Position numbers and translations under genes: made by a program. The notes below the pieces were generated by a model, which saw only the letters and a list, made by a program, of their open reading frames with translations, had not been told where the DNA came from and did no database searches. A DNA stretch of 64,000 nucleotides from Deefgea tanakiae. GTDB taxonomy: Bacteria; Pseudomonadota; Gammaproteobacteria; Burkholderiales; Chitinibacteraceae. Below are positions 38,983 to 49,541 of the stretch, in pieces. Every line of letters begins with the position of its first letter. Position 1 is the stretch's first letter. The stretch spans positions 1,798,001 through 1,862,000 of the forward strand of contig NZ_CP081150.1 of assembly GCF_019665765.1 (NCBI RefSeq), given 5' to 3'.

Positions 38983-40251
38983 TTAAATACGAGCAATTGC
39001 TTGTGCTAACTGGTCTTGCGCTAATGTTTGCTGTGCACCTTGCAGCTCACCAGTGAGCGTTTTTAAATTCGCAGTTTGCGCTTCTACCTCACCACCACCA
39101 ATCACAACTGCAAAACGGGCCCCTGATTGATCCGCTTTTTTAAATTGAGATTTAAAGCTTGCACTGCCACCGTGGTAAATGACATTTAAACCCGCTGCAC
39201 GTAATTGCCGTGCCACAGAGAATGCATTTCTTGCTGCAGCTTCACCTTGGTGAATCACGTAAACATCAGCTTGCTGCGCAGGAATGGCGACCTCATTAGC
39301 TTCAAGCAAAAGCATGATGCGTTCAATGCCAATTGCAAAACCGACTGCTGGGCAAGGCTTACCGCCCAATTGCTCCACCAAACCATCGTAACGACCACCG
39401 GCTGCGACCGTACCTTGTGCACCCAACTGGGTTGTCGTCCACTCAAACACGGTGCGATTGTAATAATCTAAGCCACGCACTAAACGAGAATTGAGCTTAT
39501 ATGCAATCCCAGCATCATCGAGCAAAGCTTTCACCGCTTCGAAATGCGATTTTGATTCTTCACCTAAGAAATCCATCAATTGCGGAGCATTTTCTGCCAT
39601 CGCTTGCAGTGCAGGATTTTTGGTATCGAGCACCCGTAAAGGGTTGGTATACAAACGACGCTTGCCGTCTTCATCTAGAATATCGATATACCCTTCAAGA
39701 TACTTAATTAGCTCAGCGCGATGCGCTGAGCGCTCATCCATATTACCCAGCGAGTTTAACTCCAGACACATGCCACTCAAGCCCAGACGCGGCCATAGAT
39801 CAGCCAGCATCACGATCATTTCAGCATCAACATCGGGCGTTGCAAAGCCAAAAGCTTCTACACCGAGTTGATGAAACTGACGATAACGCCCTTTTTGCGG
39901 ACGCTCATGCCGAAACATTGGGCCCGTGTACCACAAACGCTGAGTTTGGTTGTATAGCAAACCATGCTCGATACACGCCCGCACGCAACCGGCAGTCCCT
40001 TCTGGGCGTAGCGTTAACTTTTCACCATTGAGGCTATCCTCAAAGGCATACATTTCTTTTTCAACAATATCAGTGTGCTCGCCCACGCCTCGAATAAACA
40101 AGTGCGTTGACTCCACAATCGGCATACGAATTTGGTTGTAGCCATAAGCCGCCAACCATTCACGTGTTACTTTCTCAAAAAACTGCCAGCTAGCACCTTC
40201 CACTGGCAAGATATCATTCATACCACGAATTGCTTGGATTGTTTCTGCCAT
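38983..40251 (-). CDS. hisS: Histidyl-tRNA synthetase
   Basis: This class II synthetase has 422 residues from the ATG at 40251 ([15 protein letters not shown]). Motif 2 is in [19 protein letters not shown] and [19 protein letters not shown], histidine A-box [15 protein letters not shown], and motif 3 [14 protein letters not shown]; the C-terminal anticodon domain follows. The in-frame extension upstream of 40251 is not conserved-looking. Confidence 0.98.
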   Translation of the reverse strand: MAETIQAIRGMNDILPVEGASWQFFEKVTREWLAAYGYNQIRMPIVESTHLFIRGVGEHTDIVEKEMYAFEDSLNGEKLTLRPEGTAGCVRACIEHGLLYNQTQRLWYTGPMFRHERPQKGRYRQFHQLGVEAFGFATPDVDAEMIVMLADLWPRLGLSGMCLELNSLGNMDERSAHRAELIKYLEGYIDILDEDGKRRLYTNPLRVLDTKNPALQAMAENAPQLMDFLGEESKSHFEAVKALLDDAGIAYKLNSRLVRGLDYYNRTVFEWTTTQLGAQGTVAAGGRYDGLVEQLGGKPCPAVGFAIGIERIMLLLEANEVAIPAQQADVYVIHQGEAAARNAFSVARQLRAAGLNVIYHGGSASFKSQFKKADQSGARFAVVIGGGEVEAQTANLKTLTGELQGAQQTLAQDQLAQAIARI

Positions 40252-40329
40252 ATTCTTGTTCTTTCGTTTACAGATAAAGGGTATTGCATTGCAGCCAATA
40301 ATTTGCAATGCTTTGAATAAAATACATCA

Positions 40330-41604
40330 CTAAATTTGCGCTAAAGGAATGACCTTAGCAGCAGTTTCACGGCGCTTAGCACCATCAACACCATATCGTG
40401 TTGCGACATAATTCTCAACAATCGCCTGAAATTCAACGGCCACATTGTCACCTTTGAGGGTTACATCTTTCTCGCCATCCACATAGACAGGACACACCGG
40501 CACTTCACCAGTGCCAGGCAAACTAATGCCAATATCGGCCAGCTTAGATTCACCCGGACCATTGACGACGCAGCCCATGACTGCAACTTTCATATCCTCA
40601 ACGCCAGGATAATCTTTGCGCCAAATCGGCATTTTTTCACGCAAGAAAGTTTGGATATCTTGCGCTAACTCTTGGAAAACCGTCGAAGTGGTACGACCAC
40701 ATCCAGGGCAAGCAGTCACTAATGGCGTAAAACTGCGTAAGCCCATGGTTTGCAATAATTCTTGTGCAACCACGACTTCTTTTGTGCGGTCACCATTGGG
40801 TTCTGGCGTTAAAGAGATACGAATCGTGTCGCCAATCCCTTCTTGCATCAAAATCGCCAAAGCAGCACTTGAGGCAACGATACCTTTGCTACCCATCCCT
40901 GCCTCAGTCAAACCCAAATGCAAAGGATAATCACAACGTGCACCTAAATCACGATAAACCGCCACTAAATCTTGCACATGCGAAACTTTGCAAGAAAGCA
41001 AAATTTTGTCAGGCGATAAGCCCCATTGAATCGCTTGGTCAGCCGATTCAAGTGCAGACACAATCAAAGCCTCGCGCATCACAGCATCGGCACTTAGAGG
41101 TTGTGAACGTTTGCTATTTTCGTCCATCATCCGAGCAGCAATACTTTGATCGAGCGAACCCCAGTTCACACCAATTCGCACCGCTTTATTGTATTCAATG
41201 GCTTTCTCAATCATTAGTGCGAATTTTTCGTCGCGCTTGCTACCCTTACCGACATTACCAGGATTAATGCGATATTTAGCCAAAGCTTGCGCGCAATCTG
41301 GATAATCTCGCAATAAGCGATCACCGTTGTAATGAAAATCACCAACCAGCGGAACTTTACAACCCCAATTCTCTAGCTTGGTTTTGATATTACCGACTTG
41401 CGCAGCAGCTTCAGGGCTATTCACCGTAATCCGCACCACTTCAGAGCCAGCACGCCAAAGCTCAAAGATCTGCCGTGCAGTGCCTTCAGCATCAGCAGTA
41501 TCGGTGTTGGTCATTGACTGCACCACAATCGGGTGATCGCTACCAACCCAAACATTTCCCACTTGAACTTGGCGTGTTTTACGGCGAGTAATCAGATTCG
41601 ACAT
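40330..41604 (-). CDS. ispG: 4-hydroxy-3-methylbut-2-enyl diphosphate synthase IspG
   Basis: This [4Fe-4S] enzyme (424 residues) catalyses the penultimate step of the MEP isoprenoid pathway. Cluster cysteines are visible in [11 protein letters not shown] and [11 protein letters not shown]; the TIM-barrel half begins [20 protein letters not shown]. Starts 4 bp after the rodZ stop. Confidence 0.98.
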   Translation of the reverse strand: MSNLITRRKTRQVQVGNVWVGSDHPIVVQSMTNTDTADAEGTARQIFELWRAGSEVVRITVNSPEAAAQVGNIKTKLENWGCKVPLVGDFHYNGDRLLRDYPDCAQALAKYRINPGNVGKGSKRDEKFALMIEKAIEYNKAVRIGVNWGSLDQSIAARMMDENSKRSQPLSADAVMREALIVSALESADQAIQWGLSPDKILLSCKVSHVQDLVAVYRDLGARCDYPLHLGLTEAGMGSKGIVASSAALAILMQEGIGDTIRISLTPEPNGDRTKEVVVAQELLQTMGLRSFTPLVTACPGCGRTTSTVFQELAQDIQTFLREKMPIWRKDYPGVEDMKVAVMGCVVNGPGESKLADIGISLPGTGEVPVCPVYVDGEKDVTLKGDNVAVEFQAIVENYVATRYGVDGAKRRETAAKVIPLAQI

Positions 41605-41608
41605 ACGT

Positions 41609-42526
41609 TTATTTCAATTCCAAATTAACCACATCAGAGCCAGGCTTGAGGTAAGGACTCAAATCGACGACCTGACCGTGAAAATACAATTGAGTTTTTG
41701 GCGCATTACCTACCTTGACTGCATAAGGAGGCTTGCCATCCACCGTGCGCTCAATACCTGGGCGAATAATTTCCGACAACACTTTATTTCCGTTGGCATC
41801 AATAATCTGCACCCAGCTGTCTGTCGTAGACACAATTTTAATTGCGCCTACCGTTGCGGAGGTTACTGATGAAGCCTGAGATGCAGTAGCTGCCGAAGCA
41901 CTTGCTGCGATAGCAACTGGGCTAGCAACTACACTTGCAATCACAACAGAACTAGCAGGGCTTGCCGCACTAGCTGAAGAAAAGGCAACTGCAGAAGCCG
42001 TTTCGAGTACCGCCGAAGCAGCAGGAACATCCAATACCGGCGGTGATTCAAGCTCAGGCAACGCGAGCTCTGGATTGGACGGTTGCTGCAAAAACCAAAC
42101 AGCGACAGCAACCCCAATGGCCACACCCAGCAGAGCCATCAAGGCCGTGGGTGACAAGCTGCGTTGTTTTTTAGGGACATGCTCACCAGACAGACGGACA
42201 CCCGAGGTCAATGATGCATCCATTGGAGTACTAGCCTCCTGCTCTTGTGGCAAGACCTCAGCCAAATAAGCCAGCAGCGGCTCGGCATCTATTTTAAGCA
42301 AGCGCGCATAATTGCGCACGAAACCACGAATAAATAGATTGCTGGGCAGTTCGTCAAACGCCTCTTGCTCAATCGCAATAACTTGCCGAACTGAGAGCTT
42401 GAGTTGCTGAGCGACTTGCTCAGACGTTAATTCCAATGCTTCGCGTGCATTGCGTAATTGACGACCAGCGGGCAGCAGTGAAGATACTGACGATGGCTCT
42501 GAGGGGTCTGTAAACTGATCAGTCAT
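41609..42526 (-). CDS. rodZ: RodZ-like cell-shape protein
   Basis: The 305-residue protein has an N-terminal HTH (about 22-85: [20 protein letters not shown]), one membrane helix (about 123-143: [18 protein letters not shown]), an Ala/Ser/Val-rich low-complexity linker (about 150-225) and a C-terminal DUF4115 domain ([20 protein letters not shown]). It links MreB to the cell envelope. The start at 42526 is preferred because the sequence from MTDQFTD fits; it overlaps the pilW stop by 8 bp. Confidence 0.93.
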   Translation of the reverse strand: MTDQFTDPSEPSSVSSLLPAGRQLRNAREALELTSEQVAQQLKLSVRQVIAIEQEAFDELPSNLFIRGFVRNYARLLKIDAEPLLAYLAEVLPQEQEASTPMDASLTSGVRLSGEHVPKKQRSLSPTALMALLGVAIGVAVAVWFLQQPSNPELALPELESPPVLDVPAASAVLETASAVAFSSASAASPASSVVIASVVASPVAIAASASAATASQASSVTSATVGAIKIVSTTDSWVQIIDANGNKVLSEIIRPGIERTVDGKPPYAVKVGNAPKTQLYFHGQVVDLSPYLKPGSDVVNLELK

Positions 42527-43256
42527 ATTTTCCAATCTGTAACTTAGTTGCTTCAACCGAATCTGGGTATAAAGCCATTAATTCAGCTGCATAACGTTGC
42601 TCTGCGGTTTTATTACCAATCGCGTGCTCAATTTTAACACCCAACCAAAGCAACTCTGATTGCGGCGTTTTAGTAGCTCTAAACATTTCAATAAAGTAGC
42701 GTTTGGCTTCAGGTAAATCGCCGGACTTAAGCAACAAACTACTCAACTGAAATTTTGCTTGAATATTATTGGGTCTAAACGAAAGTACTTTCTTATACCA
42801 TTCGATGGCCAAAGGCAGATCGTTGCTGCTAATCGCACAGTTTGCAGCAGCAAGCATCGTTTGGTCGGGCGTCGGGTACAGCGGATTACTTAAGGCAATG
42901 CCAAATCGCTCTTGCGCCTGCTTCACATCCCCATTCGCACACAAAAAATTGGCATAGTTGTGGTTCAGATCTGAGTTAGTTGGCTCAAGACTCAGAGCAT
43001 CTTTAAATAATTTAATCGTCATTGCATTGTCTTTTAGTGCCCAATAAGACAATGCCATGACATTGTAAGCTAAAAGGTATTTTGGGTCAGAATCCAATGC
43101 TTTTTGAGCCTCTGACACAGCAACAGTGTACTGACCTAATTTGTAATACTCAGAAGCCAAACGTGTACGGACCGAAGCACGTGATTCACCATCATTTGCC
43201 CATGCAAATTGACTTAGACCCAGACACAACATGAGGACGACTAAAGTATTTTTCAC
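42519..43256 (-). CDS. pilW: Type IV pilus biogenesis lipoprotein-type TPR protein PilF/PilW
   Basis: The 245-residue protein has a signal peptide ([19 protein letters not shown]) and about six TPRs ([40 protein letters not shown]). PilF/PilW is the outer-membrane pilotin needed for PilQ secretin assembly. A classical lipobox cysteine is not obvious at the cleavage site, so lipidation is uncertain. Synteny rlmN-pilW-rodZ-ispG is standard. Confidence 0.92.
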   Translation of the reverse strand: MKNTLVVLMLCLGLSQFAWANDGESRASVRTRLASEYYKLGQYTVAVSEAQKALDSDPKYLLAYNVMALSYWALKDNAMTIKLFKDALSLEPTNSDLNHNYANFLCANGDVKQAQERFGIALSNPLYPTPDQTMLAAANCAISSNDLPLAIEWYKKVLSFRPNNIQAKFQLSSLLLKSGDLPEAKRYFIEMFRATKTPQSELLWLGVKIEHAIGNKTAEQRYAAELMALYPDSVEATKLQIGKYD

Positions 43257-44386
43257 GCACTGCCTCCAGTTTTAAATAAAATAGGTCGTGTCTCTGCCAT
43301 CCGCTCTAGACGGCGAGTTTTATCTTGCACTTGCCCTGCTAATTGACCACAGGCGGCATCAATGTCATCACCACGGGTTTTTCTTACCGTCACGATATAA
43401 CCCGCTTGCAGCAAAATATCACGGAAGCGAACAATAGCATCTCGGCTCGAACGTTTGAAACTTGAATTTGGAAACGGGTTGAATGGGATCAAATTAATTT
43501 TAGCCGATGTCGAGCGCAACATCGCCGCAACTTGACGCGCATGCTCAGGTAAATCGTTTACCCCATCGAGCATGACATATTCGAACGTAATAAAATCACG
43601 CGGTGCTTTTTCAAGGTAACGATTACACGCATCCAATAATTCTCTGAGCGGGTATTTTTGATTAATGGGCACAATGTCATCACGTATAGCATCATTGGGC
43701 GCATGTAAACTCACAGCCAAAGCAACAGGGCAATCCTCACGTAATCGATCTAACTGTGGCACAAGTCCAGACGTTGATAAGGTAACACGCCGACGCGACA
43801 AGCCATACGCATTGTCATCCAACATCAAACGCATTGCCGCCACCACATTATCGTAATTGGCCAGCGGTTCGCCCATACCCATCATCACGACATTCGATAC
43901 AATTCGCGTATCTTCATTTTTGGTATCGCCAATACGCGCAGCGTCAAAAGACAGGCGTTTGTTCGCCCACCACAATTGACCAATAATCTCCGCAGTACTT
44001 AAATTTCGGTTAAAACCTTGTCGTCCAGTTGAACAGAAGGAACAATCCAACGCACAGCCTACTTGGCTGGATACGCACAAAGTACCTCGGTCATCTTCAG
44101 GAATAAAAACAGCTTCCACGCCATTGCCGGTCCCTACATCGAGCAACCATTTGCGCGTGCCGTCTTTGGCCACCTGCTCAGCCATCATTTCTGGTGGCGC
44201 AATATTGGCATCTGCCGCTAATTTTTGTCGGAACGATTTAGCGATATCACTCATCGCATCGAAGTCAGCTACGCCACGCTGATGAATCCACTTCATCAGT
44301 TGCTTGGCACGAAACGGTTTTTCTCCGAGTTGCACCATTAATTGGCCTAGACGCTCCGCATCGTAATCCAACAAATTCATCGTCAT
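43253..44386 (-). CDS. rlmN: Dual-specificity rRNA/tRNA methyltransferase RlmN
   Basis: This radical-SAM enzyme methylates C2 of A2503 in 23S rRNA and A37 in some tRNAs. The CxxxCxxC cluster motif is [28 protein letters not shown] and TLSTSGLVP are family motifs, and the C-terminal CGQLAG contains the methyl-carrying cysteine. The start at 44386 follows a GGTGG site; another ATG lies two codons downstream and one nine codons upstream. About 377 residues. Confidence 0.96.
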   Translation of the reverse strand: MTMNLLDYDAERLGQLMVQLGEKPFRAKQLMKWIHQRGVADFDAMSDIAKSFRQKLAADANIAPPEMMAEQVAKDGTRKWLLDVGTGNGVEAVFIPEDDRGTLCVSSQVGCALDCSFCSTGRQGFNRNLSTAEIIGQLWWANKRLSFDAARIGDTKNEDTRIVSNVVMMGMGEPLANYDNVVAAMRLMLDDNAYGLSRRRVTLSTSGLVPQLDRLREDCPVALAVSLHAPNDAIRDDIVPINQKYPLRELLDACNRYLEKAPRDFITFEYVMLDGVNDLPEHARQVAAMLRSTSAKINLIPFNPFPNSSFKRSSRDAIVRFRDILLQAGYIVTVRKTRGDDIDAACGQLAGQVQDKTRRLERMAETRPILFKTGGSA

Positions 44387-44487
44387 TTTTATATCCACCA
44401 AGGCTTGCGCCATTTTATTTCATCACTCAACTTCCTCGTCACTGCGAAGAGGAAGTTCGTACAACTCAACTACATTATATTTAGCGT

Positions 44488-44571
44488 GCAAAAGCTTTAT
44501 GGCAAGGCGTGAAGCCGAAGGCAGTACAAGTCGTACGGCGAGGCAAAACAACGATGCAAGAAAACTTTTGC
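44488..44571. repeat. Dispersed 81-86-bp intergenic repeat, copy B
   Basis: Begins GCAAAAGCTTTATGGCAAGG and ends AAAACTTTTGC; contains AGTACAAGTCGTACGG. Lies between the ndk stop and the rlmN start, in the same orientation as copy A. Confidence 0.65.
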
Positions 44572-44586
44572 TTTCCAACTTACGAC

Positions 44587-45012
44587 TTAGGCTGCGTACA
44601 CTTCTGAAGCATCAAAGAAGTAAGCGATTTCAATCGCTGCATTTTCCAAACTGTCAGAGCCATGGACTGCATTTGCGTCAATGCTTTCGGCGAAATCAGC
44701 ACGGATCGTACCTGCCGCCGCTTCTTTTGGGTTGGTTGCGCCCATCAAGTCACGATTCACTTGCATGGCGTTTTCACCTTGCAAAGCTTGAATCATCACA
44801 GGACCTGAAATCATGAACTCAACAAGCGCATTAAAGAAAGGACGCTCTTTGTGTACGGCGTAGAAGCCTTCAGCTTCGGCACGTGTTAAGTGCTTTAGTT
44901 TCGCTGCGACGACTTTTAAACCCGCAGTTTCAAAACGATCGTAAATTTTACCGATAACGTTTTTAGCAACAGCATCAGGTTTGATAATCGACAGGGTAGT
45001 TTCAACAGCCAT
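44587..45012 (-). CDS. ndk: Nucleoside diphosphate kinase
   Basis: The 141-residue enzyme equilibrates nucleoside di- and triphosphates. The catalytic histidine is in [24 protein letters not shown] and [20 protein letters not shown] are diagnostic. First gene of the leftward housekeeping block; divergent from the SPOR gene. Confidence 0.98.
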   Translation of the reverse strand: MAVETTLSIIKPDAVAKNVIGKIYDRFETAGLKVVAAKLKHLTRAEAEGFYAVHKERPFFNALVEFMISGPVMIQALQGENAMQVNRDLMGATNPKEAAAGTIRADFAESIDANAVHGSDSLENAAIEIAYFFDASEVYAA

Positions 45013-45174
45013 TTTATAATCTCCAGGGTAAGGCGTTATTTTCGTACAAGAAACTTTACAGCACAGTGTAATTTCAGCTAGCCTGATGCGAATTAAATAT
45101 TCTCATCCGACCTATTTCGCCAAAACACGAGGCAAATAGTCTAATAGTATACCACCATAGCGAGCACCTGACAG

Positions 45175-45885
45175 ATGAGTGATAAACCGGACCCCATCTT
45201 GCAGCAGAAAGAACAGCAGCAATTAAAAAAGCAACTTTTATGGCGTCTAGGTATTGCTGGCACTTTGATTGCTGGCGTATTAGGCGCGATTTCTTGGCTC
45301 GATCGAGAAGAAAAAAACCTACCGCCAGAAGTTCAAATCCCACAAATAGCGCCAGCAGCTAGTAGCGTAAGCGTAATTACTACACCAACTTCAGCTCCAA
45401 TCGAAACAACCCCAGAAGTCGCTAGCACCCCAGCAGCAACTGAAGTGCCTACGCCAGTACCAACCGTTACTGCTGCACCAAGAAGCCAACCTGCGCCAAA
45501 TAAATCACAGGTCGAACCCATTAGCAATATACCCAAGCGAATAACTGAAACTTCGCTTACCAAAAGCCCCAAAGTTGCAGCACCTACTGAGCTGCCTGCT
45601 GAGCCAAAATTGAAATTAAACACCACCGAGTCTGGCCTCACCGCCGTGCCGCGTGCGCCATTCCCAGCTGCGAGTAACACTCAATTAGGGTACAGCGTGC
45701 AGGCGGGCGTATTTTTACACTCCAACAATGCAGAGAAATTACTCGCGCAAATTCAGGCGGCCGGCATTCCTGCTTATTTAGAAACACGAGTGCAAATTGG
45801 TCCGTTCAAAACCAAAGCGGAAGCAGAAGCAGCCGTTAAAAAGCTGAGAAAGCTCGGTATTGAACCGATTGTCAAAACGCAATAA
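45175..45885 (+). CDS. SPOR-domain membrane protein
   Basis: The 236-residue protein has a cytoplasmic N-terminus (about 1-20), one membrane helix (about 23-42: LLWRLGIAGTLIAGVLGAIS), a long Pro/Ala/Thr-rich periplasmic linker (about 45-160) and a C-terminal SPOR domain (165-236: LGYSVQAGVFLHSNNAEKLL, then TRVQIGPFKTKAEAEAAVKK). SPOR domains bind denuded septal peptidoglycan, so a division-site role is likely. Not clearly FtsN. Confidence 0.88.
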   Translation: MSDKPDPILQQKEQQQLKKQLLWRLGIAGTLIAGVLGAISWLDREEKNLPPEVQIPQIAPAASSVSVITTPTSAPIETTPEVASTPAATEVPTPVPTVTAAPRSQPAPNKSQVEPISNIPKRITETSLTKSPKVAAPTELPAEPKLKLNTTESGLTAVPRAPFPAASNTQLGYSVQAGVFLHSNNAEKLLAQIQAAGIPAYLETRVQIGPFKTKAEAEAAVKKLRKLGIEPIVKTQ

Positions 45886-45890
45886 ATAGC

Positions 45891-45919
45891 AAAAAGCCCA
45901 TCCTGGCGATGGGCTTTTT
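45891..45919. terminator. Rho-independent terminator after the SPOR gene
   Basis: AAAAAGCCCATC (45891-45902), loop CTGGC, GATGGGCTTTTT (45908-45919). Symmetric, so it can work in both directions. Confidence 0.92.
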
Positions 45920-45987
45920 AACTTTCACGGATTGAAGTCATTGCGCGATTTTTTTCAACCCCTGCAGGCAGTCAATCTAGCGGCTGA

Positions 45988-47139
45988 TTAGGCCAAAACA
46001 ACTGGTAAATCTGGGGTTAACGCCTGCCGCTGCGAGGTTGCTGAACCCAGCAAAGCAAAGCCAGCCATGCTTCCTGAGTTGGACATAAATTTTGCCACAA
46101 TCCCAGTTTCACTCGTTTCCAAATGCCACTCTCCCACTGATCCCATCGCAGGCGGCGCTACGACAGCTGGACACGCAGGCGTTTTCACCATTACAGGCAT
46201 AGCAGGGTATTTCACTACAGTCCTCTCCCCCATTAGCGTAGCGGCCAATGCCCTTGCTTGTTGCATAATCGGCAACACAAATGGCAAAGTTAATCCCGCC
46301 ACTTCTGCGCAATCACCAACAGCATAAATATGCGGCTGACTCGTTTGCAAATAGCGATCCACCACCACGCCACGATTCACTTGCAAACCCGCTGCGGCAG
46401 CCAATTCAGTGCGTGATCGCAAGCCGACCGCCGATAAAACTAAGTCAACAGCCAATTCTGTTTGATCGCTCAGCTTCACGACAAAGCCTGCACCTTCTGC
46501 ATCGACCGCCTGCGCAGTCACGCCCCAGTGAAATTGCACACCGGCATCACTCAGTTTATCCGCCATAAAATCGCCAGCCGCTTGTGGCAATAATCGCGAT
46601 AAAGGCCAAGCCGATGGATCAATCACAATTGGCGCAATGTCGCGCGCTAATAAGTCATTGGCAAACTCACAGCCAATCAAACCAGCACCTAAAATTGCGA
46701 CGCTTTTTGCACTGGCCAACCGTCGATTAAAATGCGCAAAATCGTCCAAATCATTGACCGATAACACATCGCTCGCACCATCCCCACCCATCGGCAAGCG
46801 AATTGGATCCGCGCCGACCGCCAAAACCAAGTCACGATAAGGCAAAATCGTATCATCACCCAGCATCACTTCTTGATTATGCACATGAATCGACACCACT
46901 TTGGTGTGGCCTAAAATGGTCGCATTGAGCTCTTCGGCCATTTTTTCTGCGCTTTTCATCAACAACTGCTCTGCGCTTTTATTTGCTGAAAACGCATTCG
47001 ACAACATGGGCTTAGAATAAAAACCAGCATGATCACGAGAAACAATCGTTAAAGCCGAGGTTTTATCTAATTTGCGGAATTCTCGCGCCACGTTATATGC
47101 CGCAAGGCCGCTGCCTAAAATAATCACTGGCGCTGTCAT
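45988..47139 (-). CDS. Rubredoxin reductase-like FAD/NAD oxidoreductase
   Basis: The 383-residue flavoprotein has the FAD-binding GSGLAAYNVAREF (residues 9-21), the NAD-binding GAGLIGCEFANDLL and the second FAD motif YAVGDCAEV. The C-terminal region (about 315-383) resembles rubredoxin-reductase tails. It should transfer electrons from NAD(P)H to rubredoxin. The small rubredoxin gene 67 bp upstream on the same strand, and rubrerythrin beyond it, support this as a peroxide-reduction chain, though a terminator lies between the two. Confidence 0.88.
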   Translation of the reverse strand: MTAPVIILGSGLAAYNVAREFRKLDKTSALTIVSRDHAGFYSKPMLSNAFSANKSAEQLLMKSAEKMAEELNATILGHTKVVSIHVHNQEVMLGDDTILPYRDLVLAVGADPIRLPMGGDGASDVLSVNDLDDFAHFNRRLASAKSVAILGAGLIGCEFANDLLARDIAPIVIDPSAWPLSRLLPQAAGDFMADKLSDAGVQFHWGVTAQAVDAEGAGFVVKLSDQTELAVDLVLSAVGLRSRTELAAAAGLQVNRGVVVDRYLQTSQPHIYAVGDCAEVAGLTLPFVLPIMQQARALAATLMGERTVVKYPAMPVMVKTPACPAVVAPPAMGSVGEWHLETSETGIVAKFMSNSGSMAGFALLGSATSQRQALTPDLPVVLA

Positions 47140-47164
47140 TGTTGTTCCCTATTATTAAATCAAT

Positions 47165-47193
47165 AAAAAAGCCGACCCAAGCCGGCTTTTTTT
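47165..47193 (-). terminator. Rho-independent terminator after the rubredoxin gene
   Basis: AAAAAGCCG (47166-47174) pairs with CGGCTTTTT (47183-47191) across an 8-nt loop; on the minus strand the T-run follows. Confidence 0.85.
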
Positions 47194-47206
47194 GATGAAT
47201 GCGGTA

Positions 47207-47371
47207 TTAAATTTGCACCATGTCAAAATCAGCCTTAGCGACGCCGCAGTCCGGACAGGCCCAATCTTCTGGAATATCAGCCCATGTCGTACCGGGTGCG
47301 ATGCCTTCATTGGGCAAGCCCGCTACTTCGTCATAGATAAAACCACAAACCACACATTGCCATTGCTTCAT
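47207..47371 (-). CDS. Rubredoxin
   Basis: A 54-residue iron protein: [16 protein letters not shown] and [14 protein letters not shown] supply the four iron ligands C6, C9, C39 and C42. TAGGAG precedes the ATG at 47371. It should accept electrons from the adjacent reductase and pass them to rubrerythrin, encoded 65 bp upstream. Confidence 0.96.
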   Translation of the reverse strand: MKQWQCVVCGFIYDEVAGLPNEGIAPGTTWADIPEDWACPDCGVAKADFDMVQI

Positions 47372-47436
47372 AATGAACTCCTAATTGGGTATGGCGCTCA
47401 GCGCCTTAAAATAAAATAGCTAGGGTTAAATACCCA

Positions 47437-47922
47437 TTATTTTGTCAAATTATCCAGTGCAGCTTGGTAGTGATTCGCATGGCGCTCTTCAACCTTTGCC
47501 AAGGCGGCAAATCGTTTGGCCGCTTTTTCTAGCACTGCTTTAAACATTTCTGCATGCTCTTTCGATTCAGCAATTTGTTCGTCGATTTCTTGCACTGCGG
47601 CATGCTGACCTTCTTCAACTGCGACATGACGGAATTTTGGATACATTTCAGTGTATTCGTAGGTTTCGCCTTCAATCGCAAACTGCAAAGCCTTTGCTGG
47701 CGTCATATTGGCTTTTGGAAACAGCAGGTCAAGATGGCCAAATGCGTGCATGACTTCTTGGTCGGCCGTTGCTTCAAATGCTTCCGCTGTCGCCACATCA
47801 CCCATTTCGCGGCACAACTTTGCGAAGTAGCGATATTTGATATGCGCCATTGATTCACCGGCGAAAGCCGACTCAAGATTTTGGATAGTCAAAGAATCTG
47901 GATTATGGAATGGTGATGCCAT
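47437..47922 (-). CDS. Rubrerythrin lacking the C-terminal rubredoxin domain
   Basis: The 161-residue ferritin-like di-iron protein has ligand motifs FAGESMAHIKYRYFAK (Glu), ADQEVMHAFGH (ExxH), EYTEMYPKF (Glu) and ESKEHAEMF (ExxH). Classical rubrerythrins carry a CxxC rubredoxin module at the end; here the protein stops after HANHYQAALDNLTK with no cysteine pair, so the separate rubredoxin downstream is the probable electron donor. Function: NAD(P)H-peroxide reduction. Confidence 0.94.
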   Translation of the reverse strand: MASPFHNPDSLTIQNLESAFAGESMAHIKYRYFAKLCREMGDVATAEAFEATADQEVMHAFGHLDLLFPKANMTPAKALQFAIEGETYEYTEMYPKFRHVAVEEGQHAAVQEIDEQIAESKEHAEMFKAVLEKAAKRFAALAKVEERHANHYQAALDNLTK

Positions 47923-47946
47923 GAAATACCCCTTCGTTTAGATCGA

Positions 47947-47968
47947 GAAGCCAGCTCTTGCTGGCTTC
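47947..47968. terminator. Hairpin between oxyR and rubrerythrin genes
   Basis: GAAGCCAGC (47947-47955), loop TCTT, GCTGGCTTC (47960-47968): nine perfect pairs. No strong T-run, so termination of oxyR is probable but not certain. Confidence 0.55.
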
Positions 47969-48058
47969 CGACACATATTAGTTGCTGACGAAGACAATAT
48001 TACGATGCATCGATTGAATTTACCAATGACTTATTTGAATTCGATAGTTAGAAAAAAA

Positions 48059-48997
48059 CTATTGACTCACCAAGGCATCCGGCAAACGATGAATAGGTTC
48101 TAAATTTGATTGCAGCAAAGCTTGCCGTACTGCCTCGATGGCAGCATGCCTTGGGAAATTGCGACGCCAAGCTAAAATCACACGCCGCGATGGCACTGGC
48201 TCAGAGAACGGCCGCACACTGAGCAAACTATCGTCAGCAGCACTGACCGAAGTTGCAGGCAAAACGGTAACCCCAATACCACCAGCCACCATATGCCGAA
48301 TCGTCGTCAACGATGAGCCCTGCAAAGTACGCTGCAAACTGCCCACCGACATACTTTCACGATTCAAATCCGAACAGGTTTGCAATACTTGATCGCGAAA
48401 ACAATTACCGGGCGACAAGAGCAAGACGTTTTCATCCGACAATTGCTCAGAAGCAATTTCGCTCAACTGCTCCCACTCATGGCCTTTGGGCGTAGCGACG
48501 ACAAAATCCTCATCATACAAAGCTTGGGTACTGATGCCGCCCTCGTGAAATGGCTCAGCCAAAATGGCGATGTCAATTTCACCCTGCTTAAGCATCTCGC
48601 TGAGACGCGCCGTGTAATTTTCTTCGAGCAGCAATTGCATTTGCGGCGCAAGTTCGCGCAAACGGGGAATGAGATGCGGGAGTAAATACGGACCGATGGT
48701 GTAGATCACACCCAGTCGCAAAGTACCTGCGAGCGGATCTTTGCCCTGCTCGGCCAATTGCTTGACTACCGAAACTTCTTCGAGCACACGCTGCGCTTGC
48801 TCAATAATTAAAGTTCCCGTTGGGGTGACAGTCACATCGCCTGCTGCGCGCTCAAACAATGCAACACCGAGTTCTTCTTCTAATTTTTTGACCGCAACCG
48901 ACAATGTCGGTTGCGATACAAAGCAGCTATTGGCCGCACGGCCAAAATGGCGTTCTCGCGCGACGGCAACAATATAACGAAGTTCAGTCAGCGTCAT
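48059..48997 (-). CDS. oxyR: Peroxide-sensing LysR-type regulator OxyR
   Basis: The 312-residue LysR protein has an N-terminal HTH (1-60, FGRAANSCFVSQPTLSVAVK) and a regulatory domain with redox cysteines C199 and C208 in SPGNCFRDQVLQTCSD, at exactly the E. coli OxyR positions. Oxidation forms a disulfide and activates peroxide-defence genes. The rubrerythrin-rubredoxin genes downstream are likely targets. The dsbB stop is immediately upstream of its start (one base apart). Confidence 0.94.
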   Translation of the reverse strand: MTLTELRYIVAVARERHFGRAANSCFVSQPTLSVAVKKLEEELGVALFERAAGDVTVTPTGTLIIEQAQRVLEEVSVVKQLAEQGKDPLAGTLRLGVIYTIGPYLLPHLIPRLRELAPQMQLLLEENYTARLSEMLKQGEIDIAILAEPFHEGGISTQALYDEDFVVATPKGHEWEQLSEIASEQLSDENVLLLSPGNCFRDQVLQTCSDLNRESMSVGSLQRTLQGSSLTTIRHMVAGGIGVTVLPATSVSAADDSLLSVRPFSEPVPSRRVILAWRRNFPRHAAIEAVRQALLQSNLEPIHRLPDALVSQ

Positions 48998-49510
48998 TTA
49001 AAGTCCCCGACGGCGGATTTCAATCAAGCGCGTCCGCGCCAATATCGACAACGGTAGCAAAAAGCCAATAAACGCCACCAAGAGCCAGAACGGCATCGAC
49101 ATACCAAACAGCGCAAAACTATCAACCGAGCAATCGCCAACGGGACGGATCACCGCAGTAATCCAACCCGGCAAGGCATTTAAGTCGATTGGGAATGGCA
49201 GGCTTGATGCGCAAGTCACGCCACCTTCTTTGGGGCCGTATTGCACCAAAAGATGCCACACGGTAATTCCCGCGCCCCATACCGCAGTCAAGGCGTAGAT
49301 TGACGAAAAAATCAGCACACCGCGACGCGTACTTGGTTTCCAAACGCTGGCGTATAAACTCAATAAACCCAAGACAATAACGATCAAGCGCTCATACACG
49401 CACAAAAGACAAGGCATGAGCCATTGATAAAATTGGTGATAAAGGGCAAAACCCATCATGCCAACGCACACCAGAAACAACACAAAAAAACCAACTCGCC
49501 ACTGTGCCAT
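48998..49510 (-). CDS. dsbB: Disulfide bond formation protein DsbB
   Basis: The 170-residue inner-membrane protein has four helices, which pass electrons from DsbA to quinones. CLLC (C34, C37) with VYERL is the first redox pair; C100 and C127 form the second periplasmic pair. Directly precedes oxyR. Confidence 0.95.
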   Translation of the reverse strand: MAQWRVGFFVLFLVCVGMMGFALYHQFYQWLMPCLLCVYERLIVIVLGLLSLYASVWKPSTRRGVLIFSSIYALTAVWGAGITVWHLLVQYGPKEGGVTCASSLPFPIDLNALPGWITAVIRPVGDCSVDSFALFGMSMPFWLLVAFIGFLLPLSILARTRLIEIRRRGL

Positions 49511-49541
49511 GCCAAACCTCTGGCCTATTAATAGAAAAAAG

